NCBI RefSeq assembly: GCF_019219075.1 | Contig: NZ_JAHUWJ010000014.1 | Span: 62,001 to 126,000, forward strand | Origin: Chitinophaga sp. sic0106 | GTDB taxonomy: Bacteria > Bacteroidota > Bacteroidia > Chitinophagales > Chitinophagaceae | Direction: 5' to 3' | Length of the DNA stretch: 64,000 bases | Shown here: positions 17,201 through 24,827 of the stretch, piece after piece | How positions within the stretch are numbered: position 1 is the first letter of the stretch | Layout of the letters: each line of letters begins with the position of its first letter | Notes under the pieces: generated by a model | Database searches by the model: none | Told to the model about the DNA's origin: nothing | What the model saw: the letters and a program-made list of their open reading frames with translations, nothing else | Made by a program: the position numbers and the translations under genes

Positions 17201-17769
17201 ATTACTACAGGTACCACTTGCCTGTCCATACCCGGAAAACTCACCGTTACTGTTTTTACACTATCAGGGAGTGTGAAAGCAAACTTACCATCTGAATTAG
17301 TGCCGGTATAAAACTTACTACCTGCAGCCATCACGATGGCACCCGGCACAGGATTATTGGAATCATCCACAACAGTTCCAAAAACCTTGTTGGCTGGGAC
17401 CTGCTGTAAAGCCTGTTGAGCAGCAGCTGCACGCTGCGCCTCAATACCCTGCTTGCTCTGCTTCGCTACAATTGTATAGTGGTTCTTGTCAACATACAAA
17501 AACAACAGGTCATTAGGATAGAGAATGCCTTTCAGCACTTCTTCCACAGGCCGGCTGCTCTGTGCTTTAACATCTACCGTAGTAGTTTTACCATTCACGA
17601 GCGCCCCTTCATACATGAAGGTTGTTCCGTAAATTTTTGTCACCTGCGTTAAAGCCTCTTTAACAGAAACTTTACCTGCCTTGCTTTGCGCACCGGCATA
17701 GTTGAAGGTGAGCAAAAGTACGCATAGGTACAGGAAGCCCCTTAGGCTTTGTCTGCTACAAATCCCCAT
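14203..17769 (-). CDS. SusC/RagA TonB-dependent receptor with STN signalling domain
   Basis: A 1188-residue outer-membrane transporter. After the signal peptide comes an STN domain (about 28-110), which passes signals to FecR, then a carboxypeptidase-regulatory-like domain (about 128-205, KVFGTVVDDSNNPVPGAIV), the plug (about 205-330, with DIESITVLKDAAAASIYGAR) and a 22-strand barrel ending in MPTYNFGINLSI. The STN domain, the FecR gene 29 bp upstream and the divergent ECF sigma gene make a complete substrate-induced signalling chain. Confidence 0.96.
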   Translation of the reverse strand: MGICSRQSLRGFLYLCVLLLTFNYAGAQSKAGKVSVKEALTQVTKIYGTTFMYEGALVNGKTTTVDVKAQSSRPVEEVLKGILYPNDLLFLYVDKNHYTIVAKQSKQGIEAQRAAAAQQALQQVPANKVFGTVVDDSNNPVPGAIVMAAGSKFYTGTNSDGKFAFTLPDSVKTVTVSFPGMDRQVVPVVIGQPLAVKLVTKVLNEVVVTGYQTISRERATGSFATVKAADLDKRRISSLNQVLEGNLPGVMVYKDKIQVRGQSTFDTRGANPLYVIDGFPVENSTIDANGWVVDQTPNINPEDIESITVLKDAAAASIYGARAANGVIVITTKKAKKGKTSINFSADYAVTPKWDLSYRKRASSAEMVDLTTYYFDNNPLFVTNPIGTAASIRESASYNNPAMELLLQVAEGKITRAEADAQLEVLKGTNQYNQQILDRLIRPKQNQQYNLSIGKASESNVFNLSATFRNDQAYSINDNNKFLGVNMRNSTQISKWLTADVGVYLNYSDGQSPDNSTGQITSGSGWFDYLMPYESALDEYGNLTTLRLKESKATQDIIKNNGLFNLGINPADEMNYNLVKSKGWDVRTNLRLNAKITKWLNYDVMFQYERNTDKIEQFMDQNSRYMRGFLNSFSYKDAGNNLKFKVPVGNSLRNTLATTRAYTFRQQLNFNHTFNRKHELVGLLGSEVRESKINRDYFALFGYDWQTMSSMPVNVDDVKNGFLGLNGVRGQLSASDLGKVREVINRFVSLYGNVAYTYNEKYMLSGSARMDLSNLFGTNPKYQYRPLWSAGAGWIMSKEDFMSGISWLDMLKLRASYGVNGNVSKEASPYMVANYGASNQTGNLVGSIGSPPNPNLRWEKTATTNVGFDFATLSNRLSGTMDFYVRNSTDLLANLTLDPALGFSTSKVNNGGMRNSGVEVSVRGNVLRNRSFNWDVTVNGSYNKNKVTKVDYDPKLISELIPNAANYYLQGDPFYSIYSYRYAGVNEKGNGMIYGLDGKPTDALVTNPDVLIYSGTYLPRYTGAVINNLSYKQFQFSFMLVFNAGHIMRYEVPTMNGGYPSGVYMEGIMNAWKKPGDELTTDIPKLSFDFDKTVVSQSRSYYMYSEKSIANASFIKARNLSLSYNLPQDWLKRLKVANARIRFQADNLFYIGFNGQGIDPEAASISNGSISRGLPIMPTYNFGINLSI

Positions 17770-17798
17770 TGATCTTGGTTTTTTAGAAAATAGTAAGT

Positions 17799-18818
17799 TT
17801 AATAGCCCCGCGGACCGTTGTTTTTAAACGTCAGCGTATCATTATGCTTTTCGATGGTGACATTCAGGATGGCCGACAATTCAAACATGACGCTGTTGAT
17901 GTTTTGTAACCTTAAAGTTCCCTCGATGGTTTTGCTGGCAATGGATGAGTCCTGCAGTACGATGGTATAGCCATATTGATCCTGCAATGTTTCTATAATC
18001 TCTTTAACAGAAGTATTGGTAAGCTCCATTTTATTTTCCCGCCAGGCCATTGCTTTGGTATTATTGGCAGGAACTGACACTACCTGTAGCTTCTCTGACT
18101 CATAGTTGGCTTTCTGGTCAGGCGCCAGCACTACACTGGTGTGTTTTTGTAGCTCGGTAACTCTTACTTTACCGCTTTGCAGAAATATTTCTGCTTTGTT
18201 TCTCCTGTTCTTTATATTAAATACTGTCCCTAATACTTCTACATCTATCTCCCCGGCATGTACCGTAAACGGCGCCGCAAGATGTTTAACGGAAGGCCTC
18301 ACCTCAAAAACCGCTTCCCCACTCAGCCAAACCTCCCTTTTTTCCTGACTCCACTTCTGATAAGTGATCGTCGTATTTGCATTCATGGTGACCACCGAAG
18401 AATCCGGCAAAGTTACCACTAAATGCTCTCCATTCCCCGTGGTAAATGTCTTCTCCCTGTCACTAAATAAGTAATATCCTCCGATAATGGCTGCCGGTAT
18501 AATTACCGCAGCTGCCGCGTACCAGAACCGGCGATACAAAGGAGTACTAACCAAAACCGGCTGCTCCTGCATCCCCGCCTGAATACCTGCCCATACCTCT
18601 GCCTTTGCTGCTACGGGCGACTGAATTCTCTCCAAACCATAAATACCCTCCAGTATCCCCCTGGCTTCCCGCATCACCGTTACATTCCCATGCCCTTCGG
18701 CTTCCCAGGACTCCCAAAAGGCCGCTGCATCAGGCCGGGCATCACGTACCCACTCCATGAAGAACGCATCTTCCAGGAACTCTTCTTTAGTGTATGAATG
18801 ATAATTTCTATTTTTCAA
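17799..18818 (-). CDS. FecR family anti-sigma factor
   Basis: A 339-residue inner-membrane protein. The N-terminal cytoplasmic domain (1-105) should bind the sigma factor, one transmembrane helix lies near 107-125 (FWYAAAAVIIPAAIIGGYYLF), the FecR periplasmic domain follows (TGNGEHLVVTLPDSSVVTMN), and a C-terminal DUF4974 domain ends it. The likely start is a TTG at 18818, because the next ATG is 20 codons in and would remove the usual N-terminal KKRNYxxYTxEEFLED-like segment. It precedes the STN-containing SusC gene. Confidence 0.93.
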   Translation of the reverse strand: MKNRNYHSYTKEEFLEDAFFMEWVRDARPDAAAFWESWEAEGHGNVTVMREARGILEGIYGLERIQSPVAAKAEVWAGIQAGMQEQPVLVSTPLYRRFWYAAAAVIIPAAIIGGYYLFSDREKTFTTGNGEHLVVTLPDSSVVTMNANTTITYQKWSQEKREVWLSGEAVFEVRPSVKHLAAPFTVHAGEIDVEVLGTVFNIKNRRNKAEIFLQSGKVRVTELQKHTSVVLAPDQKANYESEKLQVVSVPANNTKAMAWRENKMELTNTSVKEIIETLQDQYGYTIVLQDSSIASKTIEGTLRLQNINSVMFELSAILNVTIEKHNDTLTFKNNGPRGY

Positions 18819-19081
18819 ATCCTAACAATAGTTAGTACCACAATCTCAATCAGTATGGAGAAAATAACCCCTTACCTTAAACAGAACACAAGGATTTTAC
18901 AAAACACCCCACTTTTTTTTAATTTTTTTAATTTTTCTTAAATGAATTTTTAAACCAATTGTTTTTATACTTTTACATCCATATTAATATCCTTATATCT
19001 ATTCAGCCACGGACAGTTTACTAACAGCCTTCACCAACGGCTACACTATTTTTTTGTAATTTTAAGGCGAGAAGTTGGGAC

Positions 19082-19702
19082 ATGGATCTTTCATCAGCAT
19101 CTGATACGGCGCTCTGGGAAGCACTACAACACAGCAACGAATTAGCTTTTGCAGAAATTTACGACCGGTATTTCAACCGGTTATACGAGTATGCTATGCG
19201 CCTACACCAGCACGAAGAACTAGTGAAAGACACCATCCAGGAACTGTTTATTAAACTCTGGACCAACCGCCATAACCTCAGCGAAAACGTAGACCTCCGA
19301 CCCTACCTTTTTGTAGCACTCAGAAGTACACTCTACAACCGCTTAAGGCCAAGACGAAACGTGACACTGGTGGCCTTTGACAAGGAACAACACGATTTCC
19401 TGGCCAATTTTTCCTACGAACAAACCTATATCAACAAGGAAAGTCAGCAACAGCAACATAAACAGATCACGGAAGCACTCAACCAGCTAAACAGCCGGCA
19501 GAAAGAAATTATTTATCTCCGCTACTTTGAAGAACTGGATTATGACCAGATAGGAGAAATTATGGGTATCTCTGTAAAGGGCGCCTACAAACTATCTGCA
19601 AGAGCCCTGAAAAGCATGCGGGATATCATGCAGCTCAGCATGCCGGGACTCATGATACTACTGCAGGCTTATAAAACCTCCCTGCAGCAAACAGGCAGCT
19701 AG
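19082..19702 (+). CDS. ECF RNA polymerase sigma factor (Bacteroidota expansion type)
   Basis: A 206-residue sigma70-family ECF factor. Region 2 covers about 18-85 (AFAEIYDRYFNRLYEYAMRL, IQELFIKLWTNR) and region 4 about 130-185 (LNSRQKEIIYLRYFEELDYD, IGEIMGISVKGAYKL). It is divergent from fecR across 263 bp instead of co-directional with it, as is more usual, but it is the only candidate partner for this FecR. Its 3' end lies 3 bp from the opposing yjbQ-like gene. Confidence 0.94.
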   Translation: MDLSSASDTALWEALQHSNELAFAEIYDRYFNRLYEYAMRLHQHEELVKDTIQELFIKLWTNRHNLSENVDLRPYLFVALRSTLYNRLRPRRNVTLVAFDKEQHDFLANFSYEQTYINKESQQQQHKQITEALNQLNSRQKEIIYLRYFEELDYDQIGEIMGISVKGAYKLSARALKSMRDIMQLSMPGLMILLQAYKTSLQQTGS

Positions 19703-19705
19703 CAA

Positions 19706-20131
19706 CTATTCCTCTCCCCAAACCGTCAGCACTAAACTGCGGGAACCGCCATCGTTTCTGTGTTCACATAAATAAATACCCTGCCAGGTGCCCAACGCCA
19801 ACCGGCCATTATGTACAGGTATCATTACCGACGCCCCCAGCAACGACGCCTTGATGTGCGCCGGCATATCGTCCGCCCCCTCGTAATCATGCTCATAATC
19901 AGGATCATTTTCCGGTACCGCTTTGTTAAACCACATCTCAAAATCGGCACGCACCGTAGGATCAGCATTTTCATTAATGGTAAGCCCCGCAGAGGTATGC
20001 TGTATGAATACCTGCAGCATGCCCGCCTTGATCTTCGTTACCTGCGGAATGGCCTGCAATACCTCCCCTGTTATTAAATGAAACCCTCTGCTTCTCGGCC
20101 GTAACCTCACCCCTTGCTGATATATCTTCAT
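19706..20131 (-). CDS. YjbQ family (UPF0047) protein
   Basis: A 141-residue protein with the YjbQ signature HTSAGLTINENADPTVRADF and the C-terminal GTWQGIYLCEHRN. The family is annotated as secondary thiamine-phosphate synthase enzyme, from complementation of thiE mutants, but its native role is uncertain. The ATG at 20131 is preferred over a TTG six codons upstream. It is convergent with the sigma gene with almost no gap. Confidence 0.92.
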   Translation of the reverse strand: MKIYQQGVRLRPRSRGFHLITGEVLQAIPQVTKIKAGMLQVFIQHTSAGLTINENADPTVRADFEMWFNKAVPENDPDYEHDYEGADDMPAHIKASLLGASVMIPVHNGRLALGTWQGIYLCEHRNDGGSRSLVLTVWGEE

Positions 20132-20188
20132 ATTATCCGTTTGCCACAAAATTAATACATCCCTATCTTTATACTAAACGTCTGCTTT

Positions 20189-20284
20189 CGGACAAATCGT
20201 GTACTAAAAACGGACACTTTGGGAGCATGCAGCATTTACATCTCCCTGAAAATCAATAACAATACTATGCGGCATCCACTTTGA
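20189..20284 (+). promoter_or_regulatory. CGGACA repeats and sigma54-like element
   Basis: CGGACA occurs at 20189-20194 and 20211-20216, the second inside an imperfect GTGTAC/CGGACAC dyad. At 20270-20284 the sequence CGGCATCCACTTTGA has -24/-12 spacing but TTGA in place of TTGC, and it would start transcription almost at the permease ATG. The layout resembles an activator site plus sigma54 promoter, but the evidence is weak. Confidence 0.25.
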
Positions 20285-20296
20285 TCCTGCACCACC

Positions 20297-22723
20297 ATGA
20301 TACGCAATTACCTGAAAATAGCGCTGCGCAACCTGTGGAAAAACAAAGCTTTTTCCGCCATCAACATCACCGGGCTGGCCATAGGCATCGCCACCTGCCT
20401 CGTTATTTCCCTGTATATCAGCTATGAACTCAGCTATGACCAGTTCAATAAAAATTCAGACCGCATCGTAAGAGTAGTACTGCGGGGACAGGTGAAAGGT
20501 GAACCCATGAAAGAAGCCAACGTATTCCCACCGCTGGCCGCAGTACTCAAAAGCACTTTCCCCGAAATTGAGGAAACCGTGCGACTCAGAAATGCCGGCG
20601 TACCAACCATTGTATATAACGACAAAAAATACCAGGAGTATATGGTAGGCTATGCCGACCCATCCCTGTTCAACATATTCGACTTCACCCTCCTCGATGG
20701 CAATAAAGCCCAGGCCCTGACGGAACCTTTTACCATCATCCTGTCCGACAGGATGGCCACAAAATATTTCGGCAAAGCCGACCCCATGGGCAAAATGCTC
20801 TTCTTTAAAGACGAAAACCAGTACTACCGCGTCACCGGCGTCTATAAAGAGCAGCCCGCCAATACTCATATGCGGTTTGATATGATCGCCTCTATGAGCT
20901 CCGTGCCCGACTCCCGCTCTGAATCATGGCTTACCTCCGGCTACTTTACCTACCTGCTGCTACCCAAAGGGTATGATCGCAGTAAACTGGAAGCAAAGCT
21001 GCCATCCCTGGTTGAGAAATACGTAGGACCACAAATGCAGCAGTATATGCATATGTCGCTCAGCGAATTTAAAGCAGTAGGCAACAAGTTTGACCTGCGA
21101 CTGCAAAAGCTGACAGATATCCACCTGCATTCCGACTACGGCTATGACCTGGATACGCCCGGCGATATCCGCTATATCTACATCTTCGGCGCCATTGTGC
21201 TGTTCATGATCCTGATTGCCTGTATCAACTTTATGAACCTCAGCACCGCCAATGCAGTAGGCCGGGTAAAGGAAGTAGCCATGCGGAAGGTATTGGGCGC
21301 AGCCAGGGGCCGACTGGTGATTCAGTTTATGCTGGAATCCATTGCACTTACACTTATTGCCACCATCATAGCCGTGCTTCTCGCGTTTCTGTTACTCCCT
21401 ACGTTCAATAAACTGGCTGGCCGGAATATCGAATTACACTGGCTCAGCACCCCCTGGCTGGTACCCATCATCCTGTTGTTTGCAGTAATTACCGGCATGG
21501 TTGCCGGCAGCTATCCAGCCTTTTTTCTCGCTTCCTTTAAGCCGGAAGCCGCGCTGAAGCGGAGCTTCAGCCCAGGCGGCAAACAGGGTACCCGTATCCG
21601 TAGTAGTCTTGTGGTATTCCAGTTTTTTGTATCTATTACGCTGATGGTGAGCACGGCGATTGTGTATAACCAATTGTCGTATATCCAGCATAAGAAATTG
21701 GGGTATAATAAAGATAACGTGCTCCTGTTGCATCAGACTGACCGTATCAGCGGATCGCAGCGGGAAGCCATGCGCAGCAAGCTCCTGCAGGACTCCCGCG
21801 TTAAAGGAATTACGGTGTCGGCCTACCTGCCCTCAGGCCCCAGTTACTCCAACAACTATTTCATCTATGAAAAAACCTCCGATGCACAGATAAAAACGCT
21901 GCGCTACGAAGTGGATGAAAACTACCTGGATGTGATGGGGATGCAACTGACAGCTGGCCGCAACTTCTCCGCCAAATTCGGCGGCGACACCTCTTCGGCC
22001 GTAATCAATGAAGCCACCGCCAAGGCCATGGGCTGGGGGAACGATGCCATTGGCAAAACGTTCAGGCATATGGATATCAGAAGCGCTGGCAAAACGTTTC
22101 AGGTAATTGGCGTGGTGAAAGACTTCCATTTCAAATCCATGCACACGCCTATTTCACCATTGGTGATGGAGCTGAGTAATGGCTGGGGACCTATGTTTAT
22201 TATTAAACACGATCCGGCGCATACCGAAGCGCTGGTGGCCAGCCTGGAGCAGCAATGGAAGGCATTCAACACGGACGTGAGTTTTTATTATACTTTCCTG
22301 GATCAGCATTATGCAGATTCGTATCAGTCGGAAGCCAATACAGGCCGCATTCTCGCCATATTTGCCGGCCTTACCATTTTTGTTGCCTGCCTGGGTGTAT
22401 TTGGTCTGGCTACTTATACGGCACGTAAACGCGCCAAAGAAATCAGCGTACGTAAAGTAATGGGAGCAAGTGTTTCCGGCATTGTTACGCTTTTATCCAC
22501 CGACTTCCTGAAGCTGGTGCTGCTGGCCTTCTTATTATCTGTACCTGTAGCCTGGTACCTGATGCGGCAATGGCTGCAAGGCTTTGCATACAGCGTGGAT
22601 ATTCATTGGTGGATTTTTGCGGCTACCGCAGCGGGGGCTATCATTATTACTTTATTAACGGTGAGTCTGCAAGCTGTAAAAGCAGCCCTGGCCAACCCTA
22701 TCAAAAGTTTACGCAGCGAATAA
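20297..22723 (+). CDS. FtsX-like ABC transporter permease (MacB type)
   Basis: An 808-residue permease with the duplicated MacB/FtsX layout: TM1 near 20-42, a large periplasmic domain, three helices around 290-415, a helix near 435-455, a second periplasmic domain, and three helices at about 685-790. The conserved ARKRAKEISVRKVMGAS motif precedes the last helices. Such permeases work with an ATPase in mechanotransmission or export of peptides and lipoproteins. No ATPase gene is next to it. Chitinophagaceae carry many such orphan permeases. Confidence 0.94.
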   Translation: MIRNYLKIALRNLWKNKAFSAINITGLAIGIATCLVISLYISYELSYDQFNKNSDRIVRVVLRGQVKGEPMKEANVFPPLAAVLKSTFPEIEETVRLRNAGVPTIVYNDKKYQEYMVGYADPSLFNIFDFTLLDGNKAQALTEPFTIILSDRMATKYFGKADPMGKMLFFKDENQYYRVTGVYKEQPANTHMRFDMIASMSSVPDSRSESWLTSGYFTYLLLPKGYDRSKLEAKLPSLVEKYVGPQMQQYMHMSLSEFKAVGNKFDLRLQKLTDIHLHSDYGYDLDTPGDIRYIYIFGAIVLFMILIACINFMNLSTANAVGRVKEVAMRKVLGAARGRLVIQFMLESIALTLIATIIAVLLAFLLLPTFNKLAGRNIELHWLSTPWLVPIILLFAVITGMVAGSYPAFFLASFKPEAALKRSFSPGGKQGTRIRSSLVVFQFFVSITLMVSTAIVYNQLSYIQHKKLGYNKDNVLLLHQTDRISGSQREAMRSKLLQDSRVKGITVSAYLPSGPSYSNNYFIYEKTSDAQIKTLRYEVDENYLDVMGMQLTAGRNFSAKFGGDTSSAVINEATAKAMGWGNDAIGKTFRHMDIRSAGKTFQVIGVVKDFHFKSMHTPISPLVMELSNGWGPMFIIKHDPAHTEALVASLEQQWKAFNTDVSFYYTFLDQHYADSYQSEANTGRILAIFAGLTIFVACLGVFGLATYTARKRAKEISVRKVMGASVSGIVTLLSTDFLKLVLLAFLLSVPVAWYLMRQWLQGFAYSVDIHWWIFAATAAGAIIITLLTVSLQAVKAALANPIKSLRSE

Positions 22724-22775
22724 GTAATTGATTTTCATGGGTGTAAAAAAATTTTAAAAATTTCTTGCGATACGG

Positions 22776-22803
22776 TGTAACATTCTGAAAGGTCGCGTAT
22801 CTA
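22776..22803 (+). promoter_or_regulatory. Candidate ECF-type promoter
   Basis: TGTAAC (22776-22781) and CGTATCTA (22796-22803) are separated by 14 bp and lie 26 bp upstream of the hydrolase ATG. The GTAAC/CGTATC pair resembles ECF sigma promoters, and an ECF sigma gene is in the same operon, so autoregulation is plausible. Confidence 0.4.
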
Positions 22804-22828
22804 AAAGGAAATTTAAAAACAAACACCC

Positions 22829-23674
22829 ATGAAAAAGTTATTCGTTCTCTTCCTGATATTCGCACTGGCTGCGCTTTACCTGAATACATTTGCACAAACT
22901 ACACAGCCTGGCTTCCAGGTAAAAACTGTTGGAAAAGGAAAACAGGCAGTCATCCTGATTCCTGGCTTTACCTGCAGCGGTGATGTATTTGACGGCACTG
23001 CTGCCGGCCTCGGCAATCAATATACCAGCTATATATTAACCATGCCAGGCTATGCCGGCGCACCTGCTGAAGCGGCACCCAACATCAATAACTGGGTAGA
23101 AGAAATTGCTGCCTACGTACGCAAAAACAAACTGGATCATCCGATACTGATAGGTCATAGTCTTGGCGGTGGACTGGTAATGACGCTTACTGCCCGTTAC
23201 CCTGACTTATTCAGTAAGGCAGTTATCGTAGATGCGTTACCGTGCCTTGGCGCCCTGATGAACCCTGAGTTCAAACAGGCCGAAACACCTGACTGCTCTG
23301 CCTTTGCGAATCGTATCATGCCCATGAACGATTCCGCCATGTACAAAATGCAAAAGGTAACCATCCCACGCCTCACCACTGATACCGTACACCGCGAGCA
23401 GATTATTATGTGGGGAGTAAAAACAGACCGTAAAACCTACGTGGATACCTACTGCCAGTTTTCCAACCTGGATCAGCGGGCTACTATTTCTGCCGTAAAA
23501 ATCCCTACACTGGTGCTTTTAGAATCTTCTTTTATTAACTTTAAACCGGCGATAGAAGAACAGTATAAAAATCTGACAACAGCTACCCTGAAATACGCCA
23601 CCAAGGGATTACATTTTATCATGTATGACGATACAGAATGGTATCTTAACCAAATCACCCAATTCCTCCAGTAG
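22829..23674 (+). CDS. Exported alpha/beta hydrolase
   Basis: A 281-residue serine hydrolase with a signal peptide (residues 1-22, ending FAQ). The nucleophile elbow GHSLGG has Ser111, the oxyanion region is LIPGFTCSGDVF, and a likely catalytic His is in KGLHFIMYDDTEW near residue 266. The family contains esterases and C-C hydrolases. Its last 50 bp overlap the start of the ECF sigma gene, an unusually long overlap that suggests coupled expression. A 13-bp inverted repeat spans its start codon. Confidence 0.88.
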   Translation: MKKLFVLFLIFALAALYLNTFAQTTQPGFQVKTVGKGKQAVILIPGFTCSGDVFDGTAAGLGNQYTSYILTMPGYAGAPAEAAPNINNWVEEIAAYVRKNKLDHPILIGHSLGGGLVMTLTARYPDLFSKAVIVDALPCLGALMNPEFKQAETPDCSAFANRIMPMNDSAMYKMQKVTIPRLTTDTVHREQIIMWGVKTDRKTYVDTYCQFSNLDQRATISAVKIPTLVLLESSFINFKPAIEEQYKNLTTATLKYATKGLHFIMYDDTEWYLNQITQFLQ

Positions 23675-24146
23675 CCAGCAGCGAGCTTTTGATGAGCTAT
23701 ACGCCGATTACTGGGACAAAGTTTTCCGCCTGTGCATGGGTTATGTGAATGATGATGACTGGGCCAAGGATATAGCACAGGATACGTTTATCACCGTATG
23801 GCAGCAGCTGTCCAACTTCCGGAACGAAGCTGCCATCGGTACCTGGATCTTCCGCATCGCATGTAACAACTGTTTACGCCAACTGGAAAGAAGCAGCAAA
23901 TTTGTAAGAAAAGAAGTGGATAAAGCAGAGGAAGGACCGGTGGTGAATGAAGACGAAGTCAACTTTCTGTACCAATGTATTGCTACTTTAAATGAAACAG
24001 ACAGGTTGATAATATCCATGGAACTGGAAGATGTGAAACAAGCAGAGATAGCGGGCATCCTGGGTATGAGCGAATCAAATGTGCGGGTAAGAATACATCG
24101 CATTAAAGAAAAACTGACGGAAAAATTCAAGGCATATGAACGCTGA
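23625..24146 (+). CDS. ECF RNA polymerase sigma factor
   Basis: A 173-residue sigma70-like factor. Region 2 covers residues 20-90 (AFDELYADYWDKVFRLCMGY, DIAQDTFITVWQQLSNFR) and region 4 about 115-165 (LNETDRLIISMELEDVKQAE, GILGMSESNVRVRIHRIKEK). The first ATG lies inside the hydrolase gene; the 15 or so residues before the conserved domain are low-complexity (SPNSSSSQQ). It overlaps the following membrane-protein gene by 11 nt. No classical FecR is adjacent. Confidence 0.93.
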   Translation: MTIQNGILTKSPNSSSSQQRAFDELYADYWDKVFRLCMGYVNDDDWAKDIAQDTFITVWQQLSNFRNEAAIGTWIFRIACNNCLRQLERSSKFVRKEVDKAEEGPVVNEDEVNFLYQCIATLNETDRLIISMELEDVKQAEIAGILGMSESNVRVRIHRIKEKLTEKFKAYER

Positions 24147-24732
24147 CGATAAATTTCAACAGCTGTGGCGTAGTAAGAAAACAGCGCCGGCACCAGATAT
24201 CAAAGCCTTACTGGCGAAGGCTGCCAAAGTAAAAGGCGCTGTAAAACGTAAGCTTATTTTGTCGTACGTGCTGCTGACTGCCACCATTATCTGGATTTGC
24301 TGCATTGTAGCGTGGTCACACCCTAAAATGATCACTACCTGGATAGGTGTAGTATTGGCGATTGTAGCCATATTGCTATACCTGGCTTCTTCTGCGGGCC
24401 TGATAAAACAACTGTTTGCTAAAGGGCAGGAAGAAGTACCGGTGCAGGAATACCTTCAAAATATGTTGCAGATACGGGAAAAGCAGCGTCACCTGCAACG
24501 TGGAATATTAAATGCTTACTTCATCCTGTTGTTCTCCGGGCTGGCGTTGTATATGATTGAGTATGCCCGTCGTTTACCGGCCACTACTGCGGCGCTGGTG
24601 TATGGAGCAGTAACGGTTTGGGGGCTGATCAACTGGTTTTATTTCAGGAAGAAAGCAATTGCGAAGCAGGAGCAATCCCTCGGGGCTGTTATCAGCAAAC
24701 TGGAAGCAGTAATAGCAGATACCAAAAACTAA
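24136..24732 (+). CDS. Membrane protein, probable anti-sigma partner
   Basis: A 198-residue protein I cannot assign to a named family. Residues 1-38 are a soluble, Lys-rich N-terminus (DDKFQQLWRSKK) of the size expected for a sigma-binding segment. Four hydrophobic helices follow, near 40-62, 67-88, 123-142 and 150-168, with a charged loop between the pairs. The 11-nt overlap with the sigma gene and this topology make it a likely anti-sigma factor, which is inference from position. The operon ends at a strong terminator. Confidence 0.65.
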   Translation: MNADDKFQQLWRSKKTAPAPDIKALLAKAAKVKGAVKRKLILSYVLLTATIIWICCIVAWSHPKMITTWIGVVLAIVAILLYLASSAGLIKQLFAKGQEEVPVQEYLQNMLQIREKQRHLQRGILNAYFILLFSGLALYMIEYARRLPATTAALVYGAVTVWGLINWFYFRKKAIAKQEQSLGAVISKLEAVIADTKN

Positions 24733-24748
24733 CGTAAATCAATATACG

Positions 24749-24786
24749 AAAAAAGCCAGGTTCCTTTTTCAGGACCTGGCTTTTTA
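24749..24786. terminator. Rho-independent terminator
   Basis: Arms AAAAAGCCAGGTTCCT and AGGACCTGGCTTTTT pair with one bulged T around a short T-rich loop. It ends the hydrolase/sigma operon and faces the end of the opposing SusD gene. Confidence 0.8.
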
Positions 24787-24827
24787 CATTCACATGCATG
24801 GTAAATATACCAAAACGAGCTTCCCTG

